64,000 bases of DNA. It comes from Bordetella sp. 02P26C-1. Its GTDB lineage: Bacteria; Pseudomonadota; Gammaproteobacteria; Burkholderiales; Burkholderiaceae_B. The stretch spans positions 186,001-250,000 of the forward strand of contig NZ_WSJB01000022.1 of NCBI RefSeq assembly GCF_009763255.1, given 5' to 3'. This document shows, one piece after another, positions 27,485-37,499 of this stretch. The notes beneath the pieces are model-generated. The model was not told the origin of the DNA. It searched no databases and saw only the letters and a program-made list of their open reading frames with translations. Each line of letters opens with the position of its first letter. The stretch's first letter is position 1. A program made the translations under genes and the position numbers.

Positions 27485-27637
27485 TGGGCACCCAGAATTA
27501 ACACAGCAAGGAAAACGCGGTCGATTGTACCGCCGATGATCCGAAATCCCGCGCCCCATGGATAACCCGGGACGCGTCCAGACGCCGCGCGCGGTAGAAT
27601 CCGCAGCCACGACACTCTATGCAACGGATGCTCTCTC

Positions 27638-28276
27638 ATGGTGCACACTGCCCCTTCCACCCTGCTCTGCGCCGCGTTGATTGGCCTGGCCTACCTGATC
27701 GGTTCGATTCCGTTCGCCGTGGTGGTAAGCAAAGTCATGGGACTGCAGGACCCCCGCAAGTACGGCTCGGGCAATCCGGGCGCGACCAATGTATTGCGCT
27801 CTGGCAACAAGGCAGCGGCGGCATTGACGTTAATCGGTGATGCGGCAAAGGGCTGGTTTGCGCTCTGGCTGGCGCAAACGCTCGCGCCGGGACTGTCGTG
27901 GACGGTGTACGCGCTGGTGGCCCTGGCCGTTTTCCTGGGGCACCTGTACCCGATCTTTTTAGGCTTTAAGGGGGGCAAGGGCGTCGCGACAGCGCTGGGT
28001 GTGCTGCTGGCGGTGCACCCGATGCTGGCATTGGCCACGGCGGCCACCTGGATCATCGTCGCGGTGTTCAGCCGCTATTCTTCGCTCGCGGCCCTGGTGG
28101 CGGCATTCTTTGCGCCGGTCTACTACGTGTTCGGCTCAGGCGTAGCCTGGTATGCGCAGGCGCCCGTAGGCGCTGCGTTGGTTCTGATTACCGTGTTGCT
28201 GTTCTATCGTCACCGCGCCAACATTGGCCGCTTGATGTCAGGCACGGAAAGCCGGATCGGGTCTAAAAAGAAATAA
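27638..28276 (+). CDS. plsY: acyl-phosphate:glycerol-3-phosphate acyltransferase
   Basis: An inner-membrane enzyme that transfers the acyl group from acyl-phosphate to glycerol-3-phosphate, the first step of phospholipid synthesis. The 212-residue protein has multiple membrane segments and the three family motifs: [12 protein letters not shown] near 22, [12 protein letters not shown] near 43-54, and [21 protein letters not shown] near 101. The ATG at 27638 follows a CTCTC context without a strong ribosome-binding site. It converges on tsaD with a 16-bp gap. Confidence 0.95.
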   Translation: MVHTAPSTLLCAALIGLAYLIGSIPFAVVVSKVMGLQDPRKYGSGNPGATNVLRSGNKAAAALTLIGDAAKGWFALWLAQTLAPGLSWTVYALVALAVFLGHLYPIFLGFKGGKGVATALGVLLAVHPMLALATAATWIIVAVFSRYSSLAALVAAFFAPVYYVFGSGVAWYAQAPVGAALVLITVLLFYRHRANIGRLMSGTESRIGSKKK

Positions 28277-28292
28277 GCACCGTGGCGATCCG

Positions 28293-29336
28293 TCAGGATG
28301 GCACGCAGACGTCGGCCAGATCCCAGCGTGGGCGCACGGTAAACGCATGAACACCGGTTTTCAGATCCACCAGGCCCGCCTTGACGCGCTCGGCAGCGGC
28401 GAAGGCAATCATCGCACCATTGTCGGTGCATAAGGCCAATGGCGGGAAATACGCCTTGCCCCGCAACGGACGCAAGGCATCGGCCAACTGCGCACGCAAC
28501 AGCTGATTGGCGCCCACGCCACCGGCCACGACCAGACGCTTGAGCCCCGTTCTGCGCAATGCCTTGATCGCCTTCGCGACCAGCACGTCAACGATCGCGG
28601 CTTGCGTCGCGGCAGCCAAATCGGCGCGGGTTTGATCGTCGAGCGACTGCCCTGCCCGTTCGGCTTCCTTGACCTTGGTCAGCACAGCGGTTTTCAGGCC
28701 GCTAAAGCTGAAATCCAGATCTCCGCTATGCAGCATGGGGCGCGGCAAGGTAAACCGCCGCACATCGCCTTGCTCGGCCATGCGAGACAACGCTGGGCCG
28801 CCGGGGTATCCCAGACCCAACAGCTTGGCCGATTTATCGAAGGCCTCGCCCGCCGCGTCGTCGAGCGTCTCGCCCAATAATTCGTAGCGGCCCACGCCAT
28901 CGACGCGCATGAGCTGGGTATGCCCACCCGAAACCAGGAGCGCGACGAACGGGAACTCCGGCCGCGGCGTGTCCAGCAAGGGAGAGAGCAAATGCCCCTC
29001 CAGGTGATGAACCGGAATCGCTGGCAGTCCGCGCGACCACGCGAAAGCCTGGGCGACGCTCGCACCAACCAGCAGAGCGCCAGCCAAGCCCGGCCCTGCC
29101 GTATAGGCCACCGCGTCGATATCGTCGAGGGTCAGGCCGGCTTCTTCCAACACCTGGCGCGCCAATGGCACGGCGCGCCGTATGTGGTCCCGCGATGCGA
29201 GCTCGGGCACCACGCCCCCATACTCCTGGTGCATGGCGATTTGCGAATGCAGGGCGTGCGAAAGCAGTCCGCGCTCGGTGCATACGGCTGCAACCCCCGT
29301 TTCATCGCACGAGCTTTCAAAACCTAGAATGATCAT
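28293..29336 (-). CDS. tsaD: tRNA N6-adenosine threonylcarbamoyltransferase
   Basis: Part of the TsaBDE machinery that makes t6A37 on ANN-decoding tRNAs. The 347-residue protein begins [11 protein letters not shown], has the iron-binding His111 and His115 (HHLEGH), the ASKH-fold nucleotide motifs SGGHTQL and GGVGAN, and the usual length. The ATG at 29336 is at the conserved N-terminus. It diverges from the purine permease gene. Confidence 0.97.
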   Translation of the reverse strand: MIILGFESSCDETGVAAVCTERGLLSHALHSQIAMHQEYGGVVPELASRDHIRRAVPLARQVLEEAGLTLDDIDAVAYTAGPGLAGALLVGASVAQAFAWSRGLPAIPVHHLEGHLLSPLLDTPRPEFPFVALLVSGGHTQLMRVDGVGRYELLGETLDDAAGEAFDKSAKLLGLGYPGGPALSRMAEQGDVRRFTLPRPMLHSGDLDFSFSGLKTAVLTKVKEAERAGQSLDDQTRADLAAATQAAIVDVLVAKAIKALRRTGLKRLVVAGGVGANQLLRAQLADALRPLRGKAYFPPLALCTDNGAMIAFAAAERVKAGLVDLKTGVHAFTVRPRWDLADVCVPS

Positions 29337-29410
29337 GGTCGCGAGTTTACATCTGGTGCGAAAATGTCGGATTGTTGATCCTACAAAAACCTTAACCGGG
29401 AACCCCTGCC

Positions 29411-30703
29411 ATGCTGGAGAAGCTATTCAACCTGCGCGAACACGGTACGAATGCGCGTACCGAGATCGTCGCTGGCCTGACGACGTTCTTGACGATGTCG
29501 TACATCATCTTCGTCAACCCCAATATTCTGTCCTCTACCGGGATGGATCGCGATGCGGTTTTCGTCGCGACGTGTCTGGCGGCGGCGCTGGGTTCGTTCA
29601 TCATGGCCTTCGTGGCGAACTGGCCCATCGGCATGGCGCCCGGCATGGGGTTAAACGCGTTCTTCGCGTTCACCGTCGTTCAGACCATGGGGTATACATG
29701 GCAGCAGGCGCTGGGCGCGGTATTTATCTCCGGCGTGATCTTCCTTGTGCTGACGATGACCGGTATCCGCGCATGGCTGATCAAGGGGATTCCGCATTCA
29801 TTACGTAGCGCGATCGCTGCCGGCATCGGCCTGTTCCTGGCCATCATCGCACTGTCCTCGGCCAAAATCGTGGTGCCGCATCCAGCGACGATGGTGACGC
29901 TGGGCGACCTGCGCGAGCCCGCGCCGCTCTTCGCCATCCTCGGGTTTTTCATTATCGCGGTGCTGGACGCTTTGCGCGTGCGTGGGGCGATTTTGATCGG
30001 CATCATCGCCGTTACCGTGCTGTCGATGCTGACGGGTCACAATTCCTTCCACGGCATTATTTCGCCCCCGCCGACCTTGGCGCCGACGTTCATGCAAATG
30101 GACATCGTGGGCGCGCTGCACACGGGTTTCGTGCATGTGATTCTGGTGTTTGTCCTGGTGGAGGTGTTCGATGCGACGGGGACCTTGATGGGTGTGGCCA
30201 AGCGCGCCGGACTTGTGCAGGAAAATCGCCCTAGCCGCCTGGGACGTGCGCTTTTCGCCGACAGCACGGCGATTGTGGCTGGCTCGATGTTGGGTACGAG
30301 CAGCACCACGGCGTATGTTGAAAGCGCCTCGGGCGTGCAGGCTGGCGGCCGTACCGGCATGACGGCCTTGGTGGTCGGTGTCCTCTTTCTTGCCGCTCTG
30401 TTTATTTCGCCCCTGGCGGGCTCGGTGCCGGCTTATGCGACTGCGCCTGCCCTGCTGTATGTCGCGGGCCTGATGATGCGCGAACTGATCGACATTAATT
30501 GGGACGACGTGTCCGAGGCGACGCCGGCCGCGCTGACCACGCTGGTCATGCCGTTTACGTACTCGATCGCCAATGGCCTGGCGTTCGGCTTTATCAGCTA
30601 CGTGGTGCTCAAGACCTTCACGGGCAAGTTCCGCATGATTCACGCGGCGACCTGGCTGGTGGCCGCGCTCTTCGTCATCCGTTACGCGTTTTTCCCGGGT
30701 TAA
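29411..30703 (+). CDS. NCS2-family AzgA-type purine permease (guanine/hypoxanthine/adenine)
   Basis: A 430-residue inner-membrane proton-coupled nucleobase importer of the AzgA subgroup, with about 12-14 membrane segments. Subgroup features include the N-terminal [25 protein letters not shown] near 38, [14 protein letters not shown] near 78, and [17 protein letters not shown] near 258. E. coli relatives (AdeP, GhxP) carry adenine or guanine/hypoxanthine; sequence alone does not separate these. The ATG at 29411 follows a CCTGCC context with no strong ribosome-binding site. Confidence 0.9.
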   Translation: MLEKLFNLREHGTNARTEIVAGLTTFLTMSYIIFVNPNILSSTGMDRDAVFVATCLAAALGSFIMAFVANWPIGMAPGMGLNAFFAFTVVQTMGYTWQQALGAVFISGVIFLVLTMTGIRAWLIKGIPHSLRSAIAAGIGLFLAIIALSSAKIVVPHPATMVTLGDLREPAPLFAILGFFIIAVLDALRVRGAILIGIIAVTVLSMLTGHNSFHGIISPPPTLAPTFMQMDIVGALHTGFVHVILVFVLVEVFDATGTLMGVAKRAGLVQENRPSRLGRALFADSTAIVAGSMLGTSSTTAYVESASGVQAGGRTGMTALVVGVLFLAALFISPLAGSVPAYATAPALLYVAGLMMRELIDINWDDVSEATPAALTTLVMPFTYSIANGLAFGFISYVVLKTFTGKFRMIHAATWLVAALFVIRYAFFPG

Positions 30704-31105
30704 CGGCTCCTGGGCTGGGGCGCCCGCGACGCAATGTCGTGACGCCTCCCAGCCTCCGCCATGGAGGCTCGCCGTAGCTCTGAGCGCGCTTCGCCTCCAT
30801 TGGCTTTCCTCGTCTTCCTCAGCGCATGGGTCATAACGCCCCTCTTCCGCGCCGCGTTTTTCTTCCCCCACCCCCTCCATGATCGCTCACCGCTTCGAAA
30901 GCGGGCGTGGTGGGTTGTACCTTTTCAAAAATTTCGGGTTAACCCTTAGAATTTCGGGAACTTTTCCTTTTTGCGTCCGGTCAACGGTAGGTCCGCAATC
31001 ACGGCACCCAGACGTTGAAGCCGCGTCTCGCTTGGCCACGCAGGACAACCCTCGTACTTGCCCCTGCGTTTGCATGCGCATCATCACAGAAAAGGAGAAG
31101 AAAAA
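30704..31105. other. 402-bp gap upstream of mgtE
   Basis: No credible ORF lies here. It contains an inverted repeat (GCCTCC at 30752-30757 and GGAGGC at 30763-30768), a GGGTTAACCC palindrome at 30936-30945, and a direct repeat of AATTTCGGG at 30930-30938 and 30950-30958. The gap could hold both the permease terminator and the mgtE promoter with a long leader. No known Mg2+-sensing riboswitch was recognised. Confidence 0.4.
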
Positions 31106-32491
31106 ATGAACCGCGAAAAACTGCTGATGACCCTAAAGACTCTGGCCCAGTCTCTCGACGCGACGGCGCTGGTCGATACCATTCGGCACACTCACCCCAC
31201 GGATCTGGTCGAAGCGCTGGACGTGCTCCCCAACGAGGAAATCGTCGAACTGCTGATGAAGCTGCCCGCGCAAGATCGCGCCGAGCTGTTTTCGCATTTC
31301 CCAGATCACCGCCAGGATGTCCTGCTGCGCGCGATGCCCCGGGATTCGATCGTGCAGCTCTTCGAGCAGATGCCATCGGATGATCGCGCCGACCTATTTA
31401 ACCGCCTGAGCGAAGAAGCCAAGCAGAAACTCCTGCCGGCGCTGGCAAAGGTCGAACGCGACGACATTCTCAAGCTGGCGTCCTATCACGAAGGCACGGT
31501 GGGCTCGGTCACCAACTCGGACTATGTATACGTATCGCCAGACATGAGCGTGGCCGAAGCGCTCGCGCATGTGCGCGCCACTGCCCCGAATAAAGAGACG
31601 ATTTACGTCATCTACGTGGTCGACAGCGAGCAACGCCTATGCGGTACCGTGTCGCTGCGCGAATTAGTGCTGGCCGACGAAAAAGCCCTGATCAGCGCAA
31701 CGATGCGCGCCGAGCCGGTGTTCGCCCGTGCCGAATGGCCACGCGAGCAGGCCGCGGAGATGATCCGCGACTATGACCTGTTGGCATTGCCCGTCATCAA
31801 CGGCGGCGAAAGGATGATCGGTATCGTCACTGTGGACGATGCGATGGATATTGAACGCGAACAGGATGCCACGCAGCTCGCGCGCTTTGGCGGCACGTCG
31901 TCGCTAGGCGGTCCAGACCTGGACATGATCGCGTCGCCCTTCAAGCAAATGTTCAAGGTGCGTGTGTTCTGGCTGGCGATCCTGACGATCTTTGGCATCA
32001 TCACCAGTACCTTTGTGGCGGCGCAAGAGGAGATACTCTCGGAGGTCATCGTGCTTGCGGCTTTTATCGCCCCCATCATCGACATGGGCGGGAACACCGG
32101 AAGCCAGTCTGCCGCCCTGGTGATACGCGCCATGGCGCTGGGCGACTTGAAACTGCGCTGGCGCGACGTGTGGTTCGTCATCAAGCGTGAGCTGCCCGTG
32201 ACGGTGATGCTGGGCGTGTCCATCGCGATTCTCGAGGCAGTGCTGGCGTACTTTTCCAAAGGTGTCGGGATGGATGTGTTGCTGGTGGTGGGCCTGTCCA
32301 TGTTCACGTGTACGGCTGTCGGCGGCGTGATCGGGGCGCTCTTGCCCTTTATCGCGCGCCGTATCGGCACTGACCCCGCGACGCTGTCTTCGCCGCTGAT
32401 CACATCCATCATGGATTTGCTCGGCATGTTCATCTATTTCGGGTTCGCGTACGCGCTGCTTGGGGATCTGCTCAAGCCCGCGATGGGTTAA
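31106..32491 (+). CDS. mgtE: magnesium transporter MgtE
   Basis: A homodimeric Mg2+ channel of the inner membrane gated by cytosolic Mg2+. The 461-residue protein has an N-terminal helical MgtE_N domain ([17 protein letters not shown], residues 60-76), paired CBS domains at about 130-250, and five C-terminal membrane helices. The pore-region signature [18 protein letters not shown] is near 330-347. The ATG at 31106 has a strong AAAGGAG site. A longer in-frame reading from 31058 is not conserved. It follows a long upstream gap. Confidence 0.95.
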   Translation: MNREKLLMTLKTLAQSLDATALVDTIRHTHPTDLVEALDVLPNEEIVELLMKLPAQDRAELFSHFPDHRQDVLLRAMPRDSIVQLFEQMPSDDRADLFNRLSEEAKQKLLPALAKVERDDILKLASYHEGTVGSVTNSDYVYVSPDMSVAEALAHVRATAPNKETIYVIYVVDSEQRLCGTVSLRELVLADEKALISATMRAEPVFARAEWPREQAAEMIRDYDLLALPVINGGERMIGIVTVDDAMDIEREQDATQLARFGGTSSLGGPDLDMIASPFKQMFKVRVFWLAILTIFGIITSTFVAAQEEILSEVIVLAAFIAPIIDMGGNTGSQSAALVIRAMALGDLKLRWRDVWFVIKRELPVTVMLGVSIAILEAVLAYFSKGVGMDVLLVVGLSMFTCTAVGGVIGALLPFIARRIGTDPATLSSPLITSIMDLLGMFIYFGFAYALLGDLLKPAMG

Positions 32492-32671
32492 GGCAAGCCG
32501 TCAGGGCGATGGCCGCGACGACGGCGCCGCATCCGTCCCGGCCCTCGCCTTATGGCGATGGACAAAGTGCATGAACCGCAGCGGGCACGACGCTTGCGCG
32601 CCCATCGCCATTGATTCCGACTATCAACCTGATCGACGACACGGTTGCTCGCGCCCCCTTTTGATTTCGCC

Positions 32672-32720
32672 TATACACTTGGGCTATGGCGATCTATTTG
32701 TAGATCGCTTCCTTTTTAGC
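32672..32720 (+). promoter_or_regulatory. yhbW upstream element: -10-like TATACA and a perfect inverted repeat
   Basis: A -10-like TATACA at 32672-32677 is followed by a perfect inverted repeat, GCGATCTA (32689-32696), loop TTTG, TAGATCGC (32701-32708), then TTCCTTTTT. The repeat would sit just after the transcription start. It may be an operator for an unseen regulator, or a weak terminator of mgtE 200 bp upstream. Confidence 0.45.
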
Positions 32721-32744
32721 GCAGTGTTTTCCGGAGACCGCTGT

Positions 32745-33752
32745 ATGAGTGAACTGGCCCGCGTGCCGTTTTCCGTTCTGGATCTTGCCCCGATTGTTCA
32801 AGGGGGCGACGCCGCTGGTGCGTTTCGCAATACGGTGGATCTGGCCCAACATGTCGAGGGTTGGGGCTATAACCGGTTCTGGTTAGCGGAACACCACAAC
32901 ATCACTGGCATTGCCAGTAGCGCCACGGCGGTGCTGATAGGCCAAGTCGCCGCGCACACCAAAACGCTGCGCGTGGGTTCTGGCGGGGTGATGCTGCCTA
33001 ACCATGCGCCGTTAATTATTGCCGAACAGTTCGGCACGCTGGAAAGTCTGTTCCCCGGTCGTATCGATCTCGGTCTGGGACGCGCACCGGGCAGCGACGG
33101 CGCCACCCAGCGCGCGCTGGGCCGTGGCCCGCGCAGCGGCTATGATTTCCCGGAATTATTGGCCGAGCTGCGCGCATTCCTTGCTCCCGCGCGCCCGGAG
33201 CAAGCCGTTCGGGCGATCCCCGGCGCGGGGCTGGATATTCCAATCTGGTTGCTGGGATCGAGCGATTTCAGCGCTCGCCTCGCGGCAGAGCTGGGCCTGC
33301 CCTTCTCTTTTGCAGGGCATTTCTCGCCGGAGGGCATGGAAGCCATGCGCCTGTACCGGCACCTGTTCAAGCCTTCGGCCACGTTGTCGCGGCCGTATGC
33401 CATGATAGGCGTACCGATTATCGCGGCCGATACTGACGAACGGGCTCGCATGCTGGCGACGACCCAGCAAATGAAATTTCTATCGTTGATACGCGGCAAC
33501 CGCCTGCCCCTGCAGCCGCCCGTCGAAAGCATGGACGGTCTGTGGAACGAATGGGAGCGGCAGGCTGTGCACCAAAAACTGGCCGCGTCCATCGTCGGCG
33601 GTCCGGAGACCGTCAAACAGGGGCTGGAAACCTTAATTGCGCGTACTCAGGCTGACGAGGTCATGATCGTGTCCGATTTTTATCGGCATGAAGACCGTTT
33701 GCGCTCTTACGAAATACTGGCCTCACTGAAAACAGGTAGCGTCGCTTCCTGA
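32745..33752 (+). CDS. yhbW: luciferase-like flavin-dependent monooxygenase, YhbW family
   Basis: A 335-residue bacterial-luciferase-like (LLM) TIM-barrel protein. It closely follows the YhbW group: FSVLDLAPI at the N-terminus, [16 protein letters not shown] near 43-58, [22 protein letters not shown] near 75-95, and [15 protein letters not shown] near 103-117. The family uses reduced flavin and oxygen; the physiological substrate is unknown. I use the ATG at 32745 with a CCGGAG site. It precedes a thioredoxin gene by 24 bp, suggesting a two-gene operon. Confidence 0.92.
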   Translation: MSELARVPFSVLDLAPIVQGGDAAGAFRNTVDLAQHVEGWGYNRFWLAEHHNITGIASSATAVLIGQVAAHTKTLRVGSGGVMLPNHAPLIIAEQFGTLESLFPGRIDLGLGRAPGSDGATQRALGRGPRSGYDFPELLAELRAFLAPARPEQAVRAIPGAGLDIPIWLLGSSDFSARLAAELGLPFSFAGHFSPEGMEAMRLYRHLFKPSATLSRPYAMIGVPIIAADTDERARMLATTQQMKFLSLIRGNRLPLQPPVESMDGLWNEWERQAVHQKLAASIVGGPETVKQGLETLIARTQADEVMIVSDFYRHEDRLRSYEILASLKTGSVAS

Positions 33753-33776
33753 AACCCTACTGTAAAGGATACCGAT

Positions 33777-34169
33777 ATGAGCAATATCGTCGAACTCACC
33801 CAAGCCACGTTCCAGGAATCGATCAAGGCCGACAACACCGTCATCATCGATTTTTGGGCACCCTGGTGCGGCCCCTGCAAGGGCTTCGCTCCCGTGTTCG
33901 AGCAAGTCGCAGCCGAGCATCCGGATGTGACGTTTGCCAAGGTCAACACCGACGTCGAGCAGGAGCTGGCCGGCGCGTTGGGCATTCGTTCCATTCCCAC
34001 CATCATGGTGTTCCGCGAACAAGTGCTGCTCTTTTCCCAACCGGGCGCGCTGTCGGCTGGCCAGCTGTCCGAGCTGATGGAAAAGGTAAAAGGCCTGGAT
34101 ATGGAAAAGGTTCACCAGGAAATCGCCGCCGCGCAAGGCGCTGGCAATGGCGGCGCCGAGGCACAGTAA
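33777..34169 (+). CDS. thioredoxin-family protein
   Basis: A 130-residue cytosolic thioredoxin with the active site FWAPWCGPCK (Cys31, Cys34) and the cis-Pro in IRSIPTIMVF near residue 77. A helical C-terminal extension of about 25 residues (KGLDMEKVHQEIAAAQG) is longer than in TrxA and ends in a Gly/Ala-rich tail. It follows yhbW with a ribosome-binding site (AAAGGA) and is followed by a strong terminator, so the two form an operon. Target unknown. Confidence 0.9.
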   Translation: MSNIVELTQATFQESIKADNTVIIDFWAPWCGPCKGFAPVFEQVAAEHPDVTFAKVNTDVEQELAGALGIRSIPTIMVFREQVLLFSQPGALSAGQLSELMEKVKGLDMEKVHQEIAAAQGAGNGGAEAQ

Positions 34170-34221
34170 GCCCGGCGAGACCGTGACGCGCTGAGTGTTA
34201 CGGCAGTCTGGAGTCGCATCG

Positions 34222-34271
34222 ATCCCCGCTGCATGAGCACTAAGGTGCTTTGATGTAGCGGGGATTTTGTT
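34222..34271 (+). terminator. Rho-independent terminator of yhbW-thioredoxin
   Basis: Arms ATCCCCGCT (34222-34230) and AGCGGGGAT (34257-34265) form a 9-bp stem, with further pairing of AGCAC/GTGCT inside the loop, followed by TTTTGTTTG. It starts 52 bases after the thioredoxin stop. Confidence 0.85.
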
Positions 34272-34362
34272 TGCCTCGCCGAATCGGACGTAACGACCCT
34301 GTTTTACAGGAACGCTCTCCTCTCCCCCGGTACTTACCAGGCACTGGATGCGAGGAGCAAAC

Positions 34363-37300
34363 ATGCACCATAAGACTCACACCGCTTGCGCGCGACGTGG
34401 CGCGAGAACGGTCGACCGCAGAGGCGCGGGCCGTCGCGCGCCATTGACAATATCCGTCTTGATCAGCGCGCTTGCGCCTCTTTCGTTCCCGCCGAACGCA
34501 ATGGGCGGGAATCCCGAAAAAGAGGAAGAAATCGAACAGCTATCCAAGCCTGCTGACTCTCCTGCGGCTCATACCTCGTCCGCACCGCTGCACTGGCGCT
34601 TGCGTGAAGTACGCGGAGGCCTGAATAGAGACTGGGGCCTCCTCGATCCTGAGCCAGAAGGCGAGACAACACCCTCTCCCCGGGGTAACTTGACGTCCGA
34701 TCCACTTCCCGAGGCAAAGCGGCAACGCCATGCGGGACGAAGCTTGCCTTCATTGTCGGACGTAGCGGAAAGGCGGGACGATGCCCAGCCGCTGCCGCGT
34801 TACTTGAGTGTTCAGCAACCAGCCGCTGATGATCCCGCGCTCAACGCGATAGCGCACGACCACGGACTTTTCTCTACGCTGCAAAGCCTCATCGCTACGC
34901 CTTCCACATCTGGGTCCTCACCATCGGAACCCGATACAGCCGATGCGGCGCACGTGTCTCCGCAAACTCCCCCCGCGGCTCGGCCTCACCAGGTCTCTAC
35001 ACCGTCAAGCACCCATACCACTAAAACGCACGGGCAGCTGCCGAAGACATTTGACGCGCTGATTCGTGAGGCGGAGCGTAGCACACGCCACCTTGCCATG
35101 CCTTACTCCCCGGCCGCCTTGCCGAATACTACGAATGACGAACAGAGAATCGACGCACACGTGAAGTACGCGATGGCGCGAGAGCACCACATGTTTGCCA
35201 AGCTGGGCCAACTCTTAAGCCCCCCGCCGCAACCTCCGACCTTGACACAGGAGCAGTTGGCCTACCAAGCAAAGCGCCGAGCAGAACTGCAGGAGCGAAT
35301 AGACCGGATACTCGCGTCTAATAACATACTCGACCCCGACGCCTCGCCGCCCGACGCCGAAGCGTCAATACGTGCGACGGTCGCTGCCCAACGCCCCACC
35401 ATTGAAGTCACAACCTCTGCCTCCGGACCCGATGACGCTGGACCCGGGCCGGCGCTGACGGGCGCGGGCCCATTCGGACCCAACCGTGGCGCCGACGGCC
35501 CGGATGACGACGCTGACGATGCCGGTGTTGCCGATAACTCTCCACTCCCGGCACAAGCCCCGCCCTATGTCGAACCCAGCATGGTCAACGATCAGCAAAC
35601 TCACGCCATGGACTCTGTCGATAACGGCGCGGGAGGCGCGGCCGGCGCCTTGAATGGCCGGATACTGGGAAGCCTGGGTGCGTTGGCAGCAGCGCATGGT
35701 AATCAAGAGCGATGGCTCGTTTATGGCGCGGCCTTGACCACGGCTTATGTGGTGGCAACCGAAACGTCCATGGGCGGTTATATCGCCCAAGGCGCCTCGG
35801 ACGCCTGGTCCAGAGCCCGGGGCTTATGGGACAGTCCGTTGGCACCCTCCGTAAATTCACCGGCGACCGGGGGAATCAAGGACACGACGCCGCAGGATAC
35901 GCCATCCGCCGCCGAATCGGACGGGGCACCGCAGAGCATCGAACCGTTGGAGTCGCAAGCGCAGGCCCAAGATAATGCGCCCGACCCTTCAATGTCACCC
36001 AGTACCCATATCAGGCTTGCGGAATCCAGGCATCTGTCCCAGTTCCTTGATCAGGGCAATGACACTTGTCCCGCTGGCCCATCGGACGCGCCATCGCCGA
36101 ATGCTTCGCAGAATCCATCCCCGCCGTCCCCGCCATCCATGCCGCCGGGGCACGACGACATAAGTCCTTCGGAAGACGATGGCAGTCTGCCCGAGGACGG
36201 CTCCGAGGCTGGCTCAGAGCCGGATCCGGATGCTGGTGCAGGCACGACATCGGATCAGGCTGGCCAACCCAATCAGCAGGCGTACCCTCATGTCACAGAA
36301 AACCTGAAGCCGTCTGAAAACGAAGAGGACCCGGATACGTCCAAAGACCTTGCCGAGCAAAGCGAACCAGTCCCCCCAAGCGAAGAAACCGAACAAACCG
36401 CGCAATACGAGGCCGAGCCAACCCACGCGTCGTTGCTGGCCAATGAGCCGCCGGTCGCTTCGCGGCCCGTTGTCGTCTACCCGCAGGCCGGGACGTATGT
36501 TTCCAACGCCTGGGCCGCGAACACCATGTTCCAAATGACGTTGCTCGGCCGCTCTGAAGCCGCACGTGTGGGCAGCTTGGGCGGGCAATCGAACGGCGCG
36601 TGGGCGATGTATGCGGGCTCACGTGGGCGTCTTCGAGACGATTCCGGCAAGTTGGCGACCCAAGGCGACAAAAAGTCGGTGTTAATGGGGTTTGATCTGA
36701 TGACGCGCAACACGCCGGGCGGCCAGTTCAAGGCGGGTTTATTCGGTGGGTACGGTCATTATTACGGTCTGACGCGCTCAAGCGATGTCGCATACACCAG
36801 TCGGGGACGTGTAGACGGTCACGGTGTGGGTGCATATGCAGCCTACGTCAATAATCCTGCGTCCCATCACGGACTGTATCTGGACAATTGGGTCCTGTGG
36901 AACCGGTTCGACAATCGGGTGCGCGGTGGCGACGCGATCTCGGATCGCTATCATTCGAAAGGATTCACCGCCTCGACCGAGCTAGGCTGGCGGATCAAGC
37001 TGGCAGAGCGCAACAACGTGAGCTTTATGCTGCAGCCCCGTGCGCAATTGATTTATCAAAACGTGCGCGCGCCGGGGACGCACGGCACAGACGGCACCCC
37101 CGTAGAGATCGACAATGACTCGCGCTGGCAAACCCTGATCGCCGTTCGTGCCGCCGCACGAGTCCATACTGGATATGCGATCGCCGTGACCCCTCACGTC
37201 GAGGCGAGCTTTTGGCACACCACCAAAGGCTACCGGGTGCGTATGGAAGACGCAACGACTCAGATGAACAGCGGCCGCAATATCGCTCAGTTAAAGCTCG

Positions 37301-37416
37301 GCGTCCAAGGTCAACTCACACGCAACTTGTCGGTGGACCTCGGGGCGTTCCATATGATCGGTCAGCGCGGGTTCAAGGAAACCGGCGGAAATATCGTTGC
37401 GACGTATCGATACTGA
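34363..37416 (+). CDS. type Va autotransporter with a low-complexity acidic, proline-rich passenger
   Basis: A 1017-residue surface or secreted protein. The last ~310 residues (from about 706, QAGTYVSNAWAANTMF, to the terminal aromatic TYRY) match the autotransporter beta-barrel. The N-terminus has a basic region then a hydrophobic segment (LTISVLISALAPLSF), a Sec-type signal. The ~660-residue passenger lacks the beta-helix repeats usual in pertactin-like proteins. It is rich in Pro, Ser, Asp and Glu, with an acidic stretch at about 570-700 and a hydrophobic patch near 450-476. The ATG at 34363 is chosen for its AGGAG site at 5 bases; ATG 34348 is less likely. Function unknown; adhesion is a family-based guess. 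Confidence 0.87.
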   Translation: MHHKTHTACARRGARTVDRRGAGRRAPLTISVLISALAPLSFPPNAMGGNPEKEEEIEQLSKPADSPAAHTSSAPLHWRLREVRGGLNRDWGLLDPEPEGETTPSPRGNLTSDPLPEAKRQRHAGRSLPSLSDVAERRDDAQPLPRYLSVQQPAADDPALNAIAHDHGLFSTLQSLIATPSTSGSSPSEPDTADAAHVSPQTPPAARPHQVSTPSSTHTTKTHGQLPKTFDALIREAERSTRHLAMPYSPAALPNTTNDEQRIDAHVKYAMAREHHMFAKLGQLLSPPPQPPTLTQEQLAYQAKRRAELQERIDRILASNNILDPDASPPDAEASIRATVAAQRPTIEVTTSASGPDDAGPGPALTGAGPFGPNRGADGPDDDADDAGVADNSPLPAQAPPYVEPSMVNDQQTHAMDSVDNGAGGAAGALNGRILGSLGALAAAHGNQERWLVYGAALTTAYVVATETSMGGYIAQGASDAWSRARGLWDSPLAPSVNSPATGGIKDTTPQDTPSAAESDGAPQSIEPLESQAQAQDNAPDPSMSPSTHIRLAESRHLSQFLDQGNDTCPAGPSDAPSPNASQNPSPPSPPSMPPGHDDISPSEDDGSLPEDGSEAGSEPDPDAGAGTTSDQAGQPNQQAYPHVTENLKPSENEEDPDTSKDLAEQSEPVPPSEETEQTAQYEAEPTHASLLANEPPVASRPVVVYPQAGTYVSNAWAANTMFQMTLLGRSEAARVGSLGGQSNGAWAMYAGSRGRLRDDSGKLATQGDKKSVLMGFDLMTRNTPGGQFKAGLFGGYGHYYGLTRSSDVAYTSRGRVDGHGVGAYAAYVNNPASHHGLYLDNWVLWNRFDNRVRGGDAISDRYHSKGFTASTELGWRIKLAERNNVSFMLQPRAQLIYQNVRAPGTHGTDGTPVEIDNDSRWQTLIAVRAAARVHTGYAIAVTPHVEASFWHTTKGYRVRMEDATTQMNSGRNIAQLKLGVQGQLTRNLSVDLGAFHMIGQRGFKETGGNIVATYRY

Positions 37417-37499
37417 CCGATGGCACACTGCAGTGTAAGCGCAAGAATGATGTCCGGATGGCAGGGGTAGATGCGCCGCTGAAGCTCCTGCCAAACACC

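Noticed and set aside
29801-30880. Minus-strand frame of 359 codons opposite the purine permease
   Set aside because: Overlaps the permease along its length; the product is Arg/His/Gln-rich, with no similarity to any family I know.
34500-36480. Autotransporter passenger as a frameshifted or composite gene
   Set aside because: A single open frame runs from a good ribosome-binding site to the barrel with no stop, and composition is continuous through the barrel junction; unusual content alone is not evidence for an error.
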